DNA from: Alcaligenaceae bacterium SAGV5
Lineage (GTDB): Bacteria; Pseudomonadota; Gammaproteobacteria; Burkholderiales; Burkholderiaceae_B
Length of the DNA stretch: 64,000 bases
Reading direction: 5' to 3'
NCBI GenBank assembly: GCA_009360345.1
Contig: SPDP01000004.1
Span: 62,001-126,000, forward strand
Below the pieces are notes generated by a model, which made no database searches, was not told where the DNA came from, and was given only the letters and a program-made list of their open reading frames with translations. The translations under genes and the position numbers were made by a program. Shown here piece by piece: positions 41,947-53,115 of this stretch; position 1 is the first letter of the stretch; every line of letters starts with the position of its first letter.

Positions 41947-42959
41947 ATGAAGAAGGTGCTGGTTGGGGGCGTGCTGGTGGCGGTGGTGCTCGCGGGGGCG
42001 GCATGGTATGTCCTGCGCCCGGCGCCGGCCCGGGATGGCCTGACGCTCTACGGCAACGTCGATATCCGGCAGGTGGCGCTGGCGTTCGACGGCAGCGACC
42101 GAGTGGCCCAGATGCGGGTGGAGGAAGGCGACCGGGTCAAGGCGGGGGAGGTGCTGGCGGTGCTGGACGGCCGCTCGCTGCGCCTGCAGGAGGCCCAGGC
42201 CCGTGCCCGTATCGCCGTGCAGGAGCAGGCGCTGCTGCGATTGCGCAACGGCACCCGGCCCGAGGAAGTGGCCCAGGCGCAGGCGCAGGTGGCGTCGGCC
42301 CAGGCCGAAGCCGAACTGGCGGAGCAGCAGCTCGCGCGGCTGCGGGGCATAGCCGCGAATACCGCCGGACGCGGCGTCAGCCAGCAAGACCTGGACAACG
42401 CCGAGTCGCGTCTGCGGGTGGCGCGCGCGCAATGGGACAATCGCAGCAAGGGGCTCCAACTGGCGCGGGTGGGACCGCGCAAGGAAGACATCGCTCAGGC
42501 CGAGGCGCAGTTGGAGGTCTCGCGGGCCGAGCAGGCGCTGATCGCCTACCGTCTGGAACAGACCGAGCTGAGGGCGCCTGCCGACGCCGTCGTGCGCGCC
42601 CGGCTGCTCGAACCCGGCGACATGGCCTCGCCCCAGCGGCCCGCCTATACGCTGGCCGTGACCGATCCCAAATGGGTGCGCGTCTATGTGTCGGAGCCTC
42701 AACTGGGCCACGTCCGGCCCGGCATGGCGGCCGACATCGTCACGGACAGCCAGCCCGGCCAGCCCATCGCGGGACGCGTCGGCTATATCTCGTCGGTGGC
42801 CGAATTCACGCCCAGGAATGTGCAGACCGAAGCGTTGCGGACCAGCCTGGTCTACGAAATGCGCGTGATCGTGGACGACCCGCAGGACCGGCTCCGGCTG
42901 GGCATGCCGGCCACCGTGCGCATCGCGCCGGACCGGCAGGGCGAAGGAGCGCCGGGCAG

Positions 42960-42963
<4 letters not shown>
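41947..42963 (+). CDS. ybhG: Membrane fusion protein of ABC efflux system (YbhG/HlyD type)
   Basis: 338 residues from ATG 41947. A single N-terminal membrane anchor (MKKVLVGGVLVAVVLAGAAW) is followed by a lipoyl-like segment (ERVEEGDRVKAGEVLAVLDG region), a long alpha-helical hairpin rich in Ala, Gln and Glu (about residues 70-200: QAQARARIAVQEQALLRLRN) and a beta-barrel domain (TELRAPADAVVRARLLEPGD). It spans the periplasm and links the ABC transporter to an outer-membrane channel. The stop overlaps the next ATG by 4 bases. E. coli YbhG is of similar length (332). Confidence 0.9.
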
Positions 42964-44728
<1,765 letters not shown>

Positions 44729-44732
<4 letters not shown>

Positions 44733-45868
44733 GTGCGCGGCCATCCGGCGGCTTCTGGCGCCGCCTCGTCTCGCTGACCCGCAAGGAGGTGCGCCAGTTG
44801 CTGCGCGACCGCGCCAACCTGATGATGGGCATCGCGCTGCCCATCGTCCTCATCCTGATCTTCGGCTACGGGTTGTCGCTGGACGTGAAGAACGCGCCCG
44901 TGGCGGTGGTGCTCGACGATGCGTCGCCGGTCGCGCGCGACGTGGTGGCGGGCCTGTCGACGCCGGGCTATCTGGCGCCCCGCGTGGTCGGCTCGGCACA
45001 CGAGGCCTACGCCCTGATGCGCGCGCGCGACGTGGACGCCGCCGTGCTGGTGCCGGCGGACTTCTCGCGCCGCCTGGCCGCCGGCGAGGCGCAGGTGCAG
45101 GTCCTGCTGCAAGGCGCGGACGCCAGCCGCGCGACGATGATACGCGGCTACGTCGCCGGCGCGCTCGCGTCGTGGAGCCAGAAGCGGGCCGATCGCGGCG
45201 AGGCCGCGCGGCCGGCCGCGGGCCAGGTCCAGGTGGTCGACCGCATGTGGTTCAACGCCGCCAACACCAGCACGTGGTACCTGGTGCCCGGGCTGATCGT
45301 GCTCATCATGACGCTGGTGGGGGCCTTCCTGACGGCGCTCGTCATGGCGCGCGAGTGGGAGCGGGGCACCCTGGAGTCGCTGTTCGTCACGCCGGTGCGG
45401 CCGGTGGAGGTGCTGCTGGCCAAGATCATTCCCTATTTCTGCGTAGGGCTGATCGGGCTGGCGCTGTGCCTGGCCGCGGCGGCCTTCCTGTTCCAGGTGC
45501 CCATGTACGGATCGCTGCTGGTCCTGCTGTTCAGCGCCATGCTCTATCTGCTCGTCGCGCTGGGCATAGGCCTGGTGATCTCGTCGGTGACCAGGAACCA
45601 GTTCCTGGCCAGCCAGGTGGCCTTGATCGCGAGCTTCCTGCCGGCCCTGATGCTGTCCGGCTTCATGTTCGACCTGCGCAACGTGCCCACGGCCATCCGG
45701 GTCATCGGGCAGATCCTGCCCGCCACCTATTTCATGGAGCTGATCAAGTCCCTGTTCCTGGCCGGGAACAACTGGCCGCTGATCGCCAGGAACTGCGCCG
45801 TCCTGGCGGCCTACGCCATCGTGCTGCTGGGCGTGGCGCGGTTCGTCACGCGCAAGCGACTGGACTGA
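44729..45868 (+). CDS. ybhS: ABC-2 type permease (YbhS type)
   Basis: 379 residues from ATG 44729. An N-terminal amphipathic segment (RRLVSLTRKEVRQLLRDRAN) precedes the first helix (LMMGIALPIVLILIFGYGLS), a large periplasmic domain (about residues 50-170) and five further helices beginning NTSTWYLVPGLIVLIMTLVG; the ABC-2 motif REWERGTLESLFVTPVRPVE is present. It forms the membrane channel with the next protein. Gap to the next gene is 3 bases. Confidence 0.92.
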
Positions 45869-45871
45869 CGC

Positions 45872-46987
45872 ATGGACGCCTTCATCGACTTCTGGCGACG
45901 CCTGGCCCAGTTGTGCCGCAAGGAACTGCTGGCCATCCTGAAGGATCCCGCCAACCGGGCCATCCTGGTCGTTCCGGCGCTGCTCCAGAGCCTTGTGTTC
46001 GGTTATGCCGCGACCTACAACCTGACGAACGTGCCGTACGCGGTGCTGGACCAGAGCCAGGGGGCGGCTTCGGCCCGGCTGCTGGCGCGCCTGGATGGCA
46101 CCGGGGTTTTCCACCGCGTCGCCACCCTGGCGGCGCCCCGGGACATCGCGCGGGTGGTGGATGCCGGCGAGGCGCTGCTGGTCCTGCAATTCGGACCGGA
46201 CTTCGATGCCCGGCTGGCGCAAGGGCAGGATGCTCCCTTGCAGGTCATCCTGGATGGCCGCAATTCGAACACCGCGGGCCAGGCGTCCGCCCACGTGGCC
46301 GAGATCGTGGCGGCCTACAACGCCGAGCTGCGCGGCGGCGGGATGCCGGTCACGGCGGTGCCGCGCGTCTGGTACAACCCCAACCTGGAGACGCGCTGGA
46401 ACATCATGCCGGCCCTGATCGCCGCGCTCAGCATGATGCAGACCCTGATGCTGACCGCGCTCTCGGTCGCGCGCGAACGCGAACAGGGCACGTTCGACCA
46501 GTTGCTCGTGACGCCCTACACGCCGATGGAGATCATGCTGGGCAAGGCCGTTCCCCCGGTCCTCATCGGCCTCGTGCAGTCGTCCATCATTCTTGGCGTC
46601 ACGCTGTTCTGGTTCCGCATTCCCATGGCGGGGTCGCTGGCGACGCTTTACGCGGGCCTGGCGATCTTCACCGTGGCCTGCGTGGGGATAGGGCTGTCGA
46701 TTTCGGCCATCTCGGTCAACATGCAGCAGGCCATGCTCTACACCTTCGTGCTGATCATGCCGCTGATGCTGCTGTCGGGCCTGGCCACGCCGGTGCGCAA
46801 CATGCCCGATGCCTTGCAATTCGCGACCCTGGCCAATCCGCTGCGCTTTGCCATCGACCTCGTGCAGCGGGTCTACCTGGAGGGCGCCGGCCTGTTGTCG
46901 CTGTGGCGCAATCTCGTGCCCATGTTCGTCCTGGGCGCGGTCACGCTGCCGCTGGCGGCGTGGCTGTTCCGCCATCGTTTGGTTTGA
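45872..46987 (+). CDS. ybhR: ABC-2 type permease (YbhR type)
   Basis: 371 residues from ATG 45872. Same plan as the preceding permease: LCRKELLAILKDPANRAILV, first helix VVPALLQSLVFGYAATYNLT, periplasmic domain, then five helices from TRWNIMPALIAALSMMQTLM with REREQGTFDQLLVTPYTPME. The two paralogues presumably make a heterodimer for efflux of hydrophobic cations or drugs, as described for the E. coli system. An outer-membrane channel gene follows 12 bases later. Confidence 0.92.
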   Translation: MDAFIDFWRRLAQLCRKELLAILKDPANRAILVVPALLQSLVFGYAATYNLTNVPYAVLDQSQGAASARLLARLDGTGVFHRVATLAAPRDIARVVDAGEALLVLQFGPDFDARLAQGQDAPLQVILDGRNSNTAGQASAHVAEIVAAYNAELRGGGMPVTAVPRVWYNPNLETRWNIMPALIAALSMMQTLMLTALSVAREREQGTFDQLLVTPYTPMEIMLGKAVPPVLIGLVQSSIILGVTLFWFRIPMAGSLATLYAGLAIFTVACVGIGLSISAISVNMQQAMLYTFVLIMPLMLLSGLATPVRNMPDALQFATLANPLRFAIDLVQRVYLEGAGLLSLWRNLVPMFVLGAVTLPLAAWLFRHRLV

Positions 46988-46999
46988 CTGGAGGCAAGC

Positions 47000-48514
47000 A
47001 TGGCATGCGATCCGATCCGCCGGCCCGGGCCCCGTCCCTTCCTGCAAGCGGCCGTGCTCGCGTTGTCCCTGGGCGGCTGCGCGGCGGTGGGGCCGGACTT
47101 CAAGGCGCCCACGGCCGCGCAGCCGGCGGATTGGAACAGTTGGCGCGGCGGTCCCGATAGCTTGCGCGACCCTGTTTCCACGGCGGTGCCGCCGGACCAT
47201 TGGTGGGAAACCTTCCACGACGCACGGCTGGACGCGCTGCTGCGCCAGGCGCGCGAGGCCAGCCCCGATCTGCGCACCGCGGCGCTGCGTTTCGCCCAGA
47301 GCCGCTTCATGCGGCAGACGGTGGCCGCGCAGCGGGGGCCGGACGTGGGCCTGTCGGCGGGCGTGTCCCGCCAGCGCCAGAGCGAGTACGGTGCCAGCAC
47401 CCGCCTCTTGGATGCCATCGCGCCGAACAACCGCGAGCAACTCGTCTCGGTGCTGAGCGATCCCTTCACGCTGTACCAGGCGGGCTTCGATGCGTCGTGG
47501 GAAATCGACCTGTGGGGCCGGGTCGCGCGGTCGATCGAGGCGGCGCAGGCCGACGTGGACGCATCGGCGGCGGCGATGGCGCAGGCGCGGCTGTCGGTGG
47601 CGAGCGAGATCGCCCGCAACTACTTCGAGCTGCGCGGCACCCAATCGCAACTGCGGTGGCTGCAAGAGGACATGGCCGCAGCCCGGATGTCCCAGGATAT
47701 CCTGCGGGCGCGGCAGGCTGGCGGGCAGATCGATGCGCTGGACGTATCGCGGCAAGAGGCGCTGCTGGCCGATCTGGACGGGCGCCTCGCGCCTTTGCGC
47801 GCCCAGGAGGCCGCGGCGGCCAACCGTATCGGCCTCCTGGCTGGCCAGCCGCCCGGGGCCTTGCGGGACATGCTGGGCGAAACCGCGGACGCGGACGCCG
47901 CCATGCCCGACCTGGCGTTGGGCCTGCCTTCGCAAGTGGCGCTGCGCCGGCCCGACATACGCGCGGCCGAAGCCCGCCTGCATGCGGCCACGGCCGACAT
48001 AGGCATTGCCACGGCCGACCTGTACCCGCGCATCGTGCTGGGCGCGAGCTTCGGCTACGAATCCTTCAAGGACGGCAGGTTCGGCGAATGGGGCAGCCGG
48101 CGCTGGTCGGTGGGGCCCAGCCTGTCGCTGCCGCTGTTCGACCAGGGCCGCCGCCGCGCCACCGTGGCGCTGCGCGAGCTGGCGCAGCAGGAGGCGGCGG
48201 TGGCCTACCAGCAGACGGTGCTGCGCGCGTGGCAAGAGATCGACGATGCCCTGACCGGCTACGGCGCGGAGCGCCGGCGCAATCTCGAATTGCAGCGCAA
48301 GCTGCGCGCGAGCAGCGACGCCCTCGACCTGGCGCGGGCGCGCCATGCCGGCGGGATGACCGATTTCCTGCCGGAGCTCGATGCCCGGCGGACCCTGCTG
48401 CAGGCCAGGCGCGATCTCGCGCAGAGCGACAGCCAGTTGCGGATCGGGTTGGTCGCGGTCTACAAGGCCATCGGCGGAGGCGGGCAGGTGGCGCCGGGTG
48501 CCCCCGGCTCCTGA
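47000..48514 (+). CDS. Outer-membrane efflux lipoprotein (NodT/OprM family)
   Basis: 504 residues from ATG 47000, ribosome site GGAGG. The lipobox is LSLGGC with Cys31, followed by the family start AAVGPDFKAP and PPDHWWETFHDARLDALLRQ. Two coiled-coil/OEP repeats follow; the typical ASWEIDLWGRVARSIEAAQA and RRPDIRAAEARLHAATADIG are present. It would form the trimeric channel completing the YbhGFSR-type pump. E. coli ybhGFSR uses TolC encoded elsewhere, so having the channel as fifth gene is a variation. Confidence 0.94.
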   Translation: MACDPIRRPGPRPFLQAAVLALSLGGCAAVGPDFKAPTAAQPADWNSWRGGPDSLRDPVSTAVPPDHWWETFHDARLDALLRQAREASPDLRTAALRFAQSRFMRQTVAAQRGPDVGLSAGVSRQRQSEYGASTRLLDAIAPNNREQLVSVLSDPFTLYQAGFDASWEIDLWGRVARSIEAAQADVDASAAAMAQARLSVASEIARNYFELRGTQSQLRWLQEDMAAARMSQDILRARQAGGQIDALDVSRQEALLADLDGRLAPLRAQEAAAANRIGLLAGQPPGALRDMLGETADADAAMPDLALGLPSQVALRRPDIRAAEARLHAATADIGIATADLYPRIVLGASFGYESFKDGRFGEWGSRRWSVGPSLSLPLFDQGRRRATVALRELAQQEAAVAYQQTVLRAWQEIDDALTGYGAERRRNLELQRKLRASSDALDLARARHAGGMTDFLPELDARRTLLQARRDLAQSDSQLRIGLVAVYKAIGGGGQVAPGAPGS

Positions 48515-48541
48515 ACGCGACATCTGTTACGAGTCCGCGAT

Positions 48542-48582
48542 CCCACGCGGTGGGTGAACGTGGGGACGGTATTTCCGTCCCC
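48542..48582. promoter_or_regulatory. Two hairpins before the hsp20 gene
   Basis: CCCAC-GCG-GTGGG (48542-48554) is followed by a perfect 8-base inverted repeat GGGGACGG (48562-48569) and CCGTCCCC (48575-48582) with a 5-base loop. The second ends in CCCCTATT (48579-48586), which resembles the sigma-32 -10 box (CCCCATnT), though no well-spaced -35 is visible. It could be a terminator of the efflux operon, a thermo-responsive leader or an operator of the heat-shock pair. Confidence 0.4.
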
Positions 48583-48649
48583 TATTGCCAGATGCCGCGC
48601 GCCGCCTTAATTTGGAGCCATCGGGGCGCTCCGAGCAAGGATCAGGACC

Positions 48650-49054
48650 ATGAACTATCGCAAGCCGTCCAATGCCATGTGGATTGACGCGGTCAGACTG
48701 CTGGAGCAGGCGGACAACCTGCACCGCCAGTTCTTCCGCCCGGGCCAGGGAGGTCCTCAGGGGCCGACCTGGGAGCCTCCCATCGATATCTTCGAGACCG
48801 GCCGGGCCTTGACCGTGCTGGTCGCGCTGCCCGGCGTCGCGCCGGACCAGGTCCAGGTGCTGATCGAAGGCGCGACGCTCACCGTGGTGGGCGAACGCCC
48901 GCTGCCGGCACCGGCCGAGGCCCATATCCGCCGCATAGAAATTCCCTATGGACGCTTCGAGCGGCGCATCGCGTTGCCGCCAGGGGCTTTCGAAATCCGG
49001 GAGCACAGGATGGTGGACGGCTGCCTCCTGTTGACGCTGCTCAAGCTGGGATAG
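48650..49054 (+). CDS. Hsp20 / alpha-crystallin small heat-shock protein
   Basis: 134 residues from ATG 48650, ribosome site AGGA. The alpha-crystallin domain runs from EPPIDIFETGRALTVLVALP to the end, with GVAPDQVQVLIEGATLTVVG and IPYGRFERRIALPPGAFEIR. It lacks the usual C-terminal IxI tail, ending LLTLLKLG. It would hold unfolding proteins in the cytoplasm. The gene lies 44 bases upstream of lon, and the pairing of a small heat-shock protein with Lon suggests joint heat induction. Confidence 0.9.
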   Translation: MNYRKPSNAMWIDAVRLLEQADNLHRQFFRPGQGGPQGPTWEPPIDIFETGRALTVLVALPGVAPDQVQVLIEGATLTVVGERPLPAPAEAHIRRIEIPYGRFERRIALPPGAFEIREHRMVDGCLLLTLLKLG

Positions 49055-49098
49055 GCCGGCGGTACGCCGCAACTCGAACCGGGGACAGGTAAGAAGCC

Positions 49099-51528
49099 AT
49101 GGCAAATGAATTTCGAGACCAACAATCGGGGCAGGAACGGCAAGAGGCCCCGGGCGCGCAGCCCGCGAGCCAGGGGCCCGCGCCATCGATCGCGCTGCCG
49201 TCGGACGCACTGACGCTGATCCCGGTGCGCAACCTGGTGCTTTTTCCAGGCTTGGTGGCGCCCATCTCCATCGGCCGGGACAGCACCGTGCGCGGCGCGC
49301 AGGAAGCCGCGCGGGCCAGCCGCCAGGTGGGCGTGGTGCTGCAGCGCGATCCGGAGGCCGAGGAACTGGGCGACGGCGATCTCCATCCCATGGGGACCGT
49401 GGCCAACGTGATGCGCTACGTGACCACGCCCGACGGCACGCACCATGTCATCTGCCAGGGCGTGCAGCGTTTCCGTATCGTCGAGCTGCTGCGGGGCTAT
49501 CCGTTCATGGTGGCGCGGGTCCGGCGCTTCGAGGATCCCGAAGTCATGACCTCGGAGATCGAGGCACGCCTGATCCAGCTGAAGATGCGCGCGCTGGATA
49601 TCCTGCAACTGCTGCCGCAGGTGCCGGCCGAACTGGCCGGCTCGATCCAGAACATGACCTCGGCGCCGCTGCTGGCGGACTTCATCGCCGGGTTGATGGA
49701 GATCAAGCCCGAGGAAAAGCAGGACGTGCTCGAGACCGTGGACGTCATCGCCCGCGCCGACAAGGTGTTGGCGCTGATGGCGCATCAGATCGAGGTATTG
49801 CGCATCAGCCGCGACATCGACCAGCAGACCAAGGCGCGCTTCGAGGACCGCCAGCGCGAGGTCATGCTGCGCGAGCAGCTCAAGACCATCCAGCAGGAAC
49901 TGGGCGAGACCGAGGGCAACAGCGCCGAACTGGCGGAGCTGGGCGAACGCATCGCCAAGGCGGGGATGCCGGAAGAAGCCGAGAAGCAGGCGCGCAAGGA
50001 ACTCAAGCGGCTGGAAGGCATTCCCGAGGCATCCGGCGAATACTCGATGATCCGCACCTACCTGGACTGGCTGATCGAGCTGCCCTGGTCGGTCTCCACC
50101 GAGGACCGCATCGACATCGCCGAGGCCCGCCGGATCCTGGACGAGGACCATTACGGGCTCGACAAGATCAAGCGCCGTATCCTGGAATACCTGGCCGTGC
50201 GCAAGCTCAACCCCACCGGCAAGAGCCCGGTGCTGTGCTTCGCGGGGCCGCCGGGGGTGGGCAAGACCTCGCTGGGCCAGAGCATCGCCAAGGCCACGGC
50301 GCGCAAGTTCGTGCGGCTGAGCCTGGGGGGCGTCCATGACGAGGCCGAGATACGCGGCCATCGGCGCACCTACATCGGCGCGCTGCCGGGCAATGTGATC
50401 CAGGCCATCCACAAGGCCGGCTCGAACAACTGCGTGATGATGCTGGACGAGGTCGACAAGCTGGGAGCCAGCGTGCAGGGCGATCCCGCCGCCGCGCTGC
50501 TGGAGGTCCTGGATCCCGAGCAGCACGACACGTTCCGGGACAACTACCTGGGCGTGCCGTTCGACCTGTCCAAGGTGCTGTTCATCGCGACGGCCAACGT
50601 GCTCGACGGCATTCCGGGGCCGCTGCGGGACCGCATGGAGATCATCACGCTGCCGGGCTATACCGAGGAAGAGAAGGCCCAGATCGCGCGCCGCTATCTG
50701 GTGCCGCGCCAGCTCTCGGCCAATGGCCTCACGCCCGCGCAGTGCGAGATCACCGACGCGGCCGTCCACGAGGTGATCAATGGCTACACCCGGGAAGCCG
50801 GCGTGCGCAATCTGGAACGGGAGATCGGCAGCGCTTTCCGCCATGCGGCCATGAGCGTCGCGGAAGGGACCGCGCAGCACGTGCGTATCGACGTGGAGGA
50901 GCTGCACGCGATCCTGGGCGCGCCGCGTTTCGAAAGCGAGATCGCCATGCGCACCGGCATGCCGGGCGTGGCCACCGGCCTGGCCTGGACGCCGGTCGGC
51001 GGCGACATCCTGTTCATCGAGGCCAGCCGCACGCCGGGCAACGGCAGGCTGATACTGACCGGGCAACTGGGCGAGGTGATGCGCGAAAGCGTGCAGGCGG
51101 CATTGACGCTGCTCAAGGGCCGGGCGGCGTCCCTGGACATCGATCCCGCGCTGTTCGAGCACAACGACATCCACGTCCACGTGCCCGCGGGCGCGATTCC
51201 CAAGGACGGCCCCAGCGCCGGCGTGGCGATGTTCGTCGCGCTGACCTCGCTGATGACCGACACGCCAGTTCCCTCGGACCGGGCGATGACCGGCGAGATC
51301 AGCCTGCGCGGGCTGGTCCTGCCAGTGGGAGGCATCAAGGAAAAGGTGCTGGCCGCGTTGCGGGCGGGGATCAAGACCGTGCTGCTGCCCGCGCGCAACC
51401 GCAAGGATATCGAGGAGATCCCCGACGAGTCGCGCAGGCAGCTCCAGTTCATTTTCCTGGAGACGGTCGAGGATGCGATCCGCGCGGTGGCACCGGCGGA
51501 CAAACCAGGAGCGACGGTGGCCGGTTGA
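49099..51528 (+). CDS. lon: ATP-dependent Lon protease
   Basis: 809 residues from ATG 49099. The N-terminal LON domain begins TLIPVRNLVLFPGLVAPISI; a coiled-coil linker covers about residues 230-310; the AAA+ module has Walker A GPPGVGKTS (residues about 383-391) and Walker B NCVMMLDEVDK. The C-terminal protease domain has Ser706 (KDGPSAGVAMF) and Lys747 (VGGIKEKVLAAL), the catalytic dyad. It degrades misfolded and regulatory proteins in the cytoplasm. An N-terminal extension of about 30 polar residues is present. The main lon of such genomes is often next to clpX; as this one is not, it may be a second, heat-linked Lon. Confidence 0.95.
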   Translation: MANEFRDQQSGQERQEAPGAQPASQGPAPSIALPSDALTLIPVRNLVLFPGLVAPISIGRDSTVRGAQEAARASRQVGVVLQRDPEAEELGDGDLHPMGTVANVMRYVTTPDGTHHVICQGVQRFRIVELLRGYPFMVARVRRFEDPEVMTSEIEARLIQLKMRALDILQLLPQVPAELAGSIQNMTSAPLLADFIAGLMEIKPEEKQDVLETVDVIARADKVLALMAHQIEVLRISRDIDQQTKARFEDRQREVMLREQLKTIQQELGETEGNSAELAELGERIAKAGMPEEAEKQARKELKRLEGIPEASGEYSMIRTYLDWLIELPWSVSTEDRIDIAEARRILDEDHYGLDKIKRRILEYLAVRKLNPTGKSPVLCFAGPPGVGKTSLGQSIAKATARKFVRLSLGGVHDEAEIRGHRRTYIGALPGNVIQAIHKAGSNNCVMMLDEVDKLGASVQGDPAAALLEVLDPEQHDTFRDNYLGVPFDLSKVLFIATANVLDGIPGPLRDRMEIITLPGYTEEEKAQIARRYLVPRQLSANGLTPAQCEITDAAVHEVINGYTREAGVRNLEREIGSAFRHAAMSVAEGTAQHVRIDVEELHAILGAPRFESEIAMRTGMPGVATGLAWTPVGGDILFIEASRTPGNGRLILTGQLGEVMRESVQAALTLLKGRAASLDIDPALFEHNDIHVHVPAGAIPKDGPSAGVAMFVALTSLMTDTPVPSDRAMTGEISLRGLVLPVGGIKEKVLAALRAGIKTVLLPARNRKDIEEIPDESRRQLQFIFLETVEDAIRAVAPADKPGATVAG

Positions 51529-51674
51529 TGGCCGGATGTCATTCATCGGCTGAAAATGTCGATTCGTCCGGCCTGATTGCGATATCGGGATCCTGACAAA
51601 TAAGATCGTTCGCGTACGACAAACGCACGGTTTCGGGCGTTTGCCGAGTTCTGACGCATGGGACCTGTACGCAT

Positions 51675-52416
51675 ATGACGACGTTTTCGCATCTCCTGGC
51701 CCCGGGCACCGCCGGCGGCTTCCCCCGGCCCTTGTTCCGGCCGACTCTGCTGGCGGCCGCGATGCTTGCCGCGCTGTCGTCGCCGGCCGGGACCGTGCAG
51801 GCCCAGGTCGTCCACGACTACCGGGGCACCGATGGCTCCTGTTGCCATGACCATAACGGCTCGGACGGCACCAACGGTACCGATTTCGTCGGGGCGTCCG
51901 ATTCGTCGCTGAACGTCTCGATCGACACCGGCACCGCGGTCTTCGTGGACGTGAGCGGTGGCCATGGCGGCAACGGCGAAGGATCCACCGACCCGGTTTA
52001 CCCGAACTACAACCACTGGGGCGGCAACGGCGCGCAAGGTGCGACGCTGGGCTACGACCTGCTGTACAGCACCCTGCGCAGCGGCGGCGTCGGCCTGCGC
52101 GCGGCCTCGCATGGCGGGGATGGCGGCAGATGGGCGATCCAGAGCGGGGGGCGGCGTTACGGCGATGCCGGAGACGGCCACGACGCGGGTGTCGTGGTCT
52201 CGGGCACAGGAATCACCGCCGGGGTCTACGGCATATGGGTCGATTCCGTGGGGGGCGTAGGCCAGGAACCCTCGATTCGGGACGTATTGCCGTCTGGCGA
52301 CTCCGGACGCGGCGGCAACGCGGGCGCGGCCAGCGTGACCCTGAGCTACGGATCGTCCGTGACGGTGTCCGGCGGCACGGGGCAATCGGAGACCGCCGGC
52401 GTACTGGCCCAGTCGG
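51675..52416 (+). pseudogene. 5' fragment of an autotransporter-like surface protein gene
   Basis: From ATG 51675 about 247 residues look genuine: a long signal peptide (MTTFSHLLAPGTAGGFPRPL to GTVQAQ) and a Gly/Asn/Ser-rich passenger (DVSGGHGGNGEGSTDPVYPN, GGDGGRWAIQSGGRRYGDAG, SVTVSGGTGQSETAGVLAQS) of the type found at the start of Bordetella-type autotransporters. Near 52410-52417 the sequence switches to a tcdA-like gene in a different frame; the frame continues out of register to a stop at 52616. No passenger remainder or beta-barrel exists here, so the product cannot be displayed by the usual mechanism. Confidence 0.75.
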
Positions 52417-53106
52417 GTGGGCTCGTGGGCGGCCGAGGCGCTGGCCCGCTGCGGCATCGGCACCCTGACGCTGATCGATCTGGACCATATCGCCGAATCC
52501 AACGTCAACCGCCAGGTCCACGCCCTGGACAGCACGCTGGGGCAGGCCAAGGTCGAGGCCATGGCCGATCGCATCCGGGATATCTCCCCGCGGTGCGCGC
52601 TGAACCTGGTCGATGATTTCCTCGATCCCGACAATGCCGCGCGGCTGCTGGCGGACGAAGGCAGCGTGGTGCTGGATTGCACCGACCAGGTGTCGGCCAA
52701 GATCGCCATGATCCTGCACGTCCGGCGCAGCGGCGCGCCGCTGGTGGTGTGCGGCGGCGCGGGCGGCAAGACGGATCCGCTGGCGCTGCGCGCGGGCGAC
52801 CTGTCGGAAGCCGTCAACGACCCCCTGCTGGCCAAGATACGCAACCAGCTTCGGCGCCAGCACGGCTATCCCAAGGCAGCGACCGCGGCGGGCAAGCCGG
52901 CGCGTCGGGTGCCGAAGATGAAGGTGCGCGCCCTGTGGGTGGACCAGCCGGCCCGGTTGCCGGCGGCCTGGACCCAGGACGTGGACGCGCCGGCCGGCGC
53001 GCCGCAGGGTTTGTCCTGCGCGGGCTACGGGTCGGCGGTCACGGTGACCGCCGCCATGGGGCTGGCGGCGGCGCATGAGGTGCTGAGGGTGGTGTTCCCG
53101 GCGTAG
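52417..53106 (+). pseudogene. tcdA: 5'-truncated tcdA (tRNA threonylcarbamoyladenosine dehydratase)
   Basis: 229 residues from a GTG at 52417 (GSWAAEALARCGIGTLTLID). Intact TcdA has about 40 further N-terminal residues, including the nucleotide-binding glycine loop GVGGVGSWAAEAL, of which only VGSWAAEAL remains. The rest is complete: DLDHIAESNVNRQVHALDS, VLDCTDQVSAKI and the C-terminal SCAGYGSAVTVTAAMGLAAA. It is joined at its first residues to the autotransporter fragment in another frame. Without the ATP loop the ThiF/E1-like activity (cyclisation of t6A37 in tRNA) is probably lost. Could also be an assembly chimera. Confidence 0.8.
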
Positions 53107-53115
53107 CGGGAAGCC

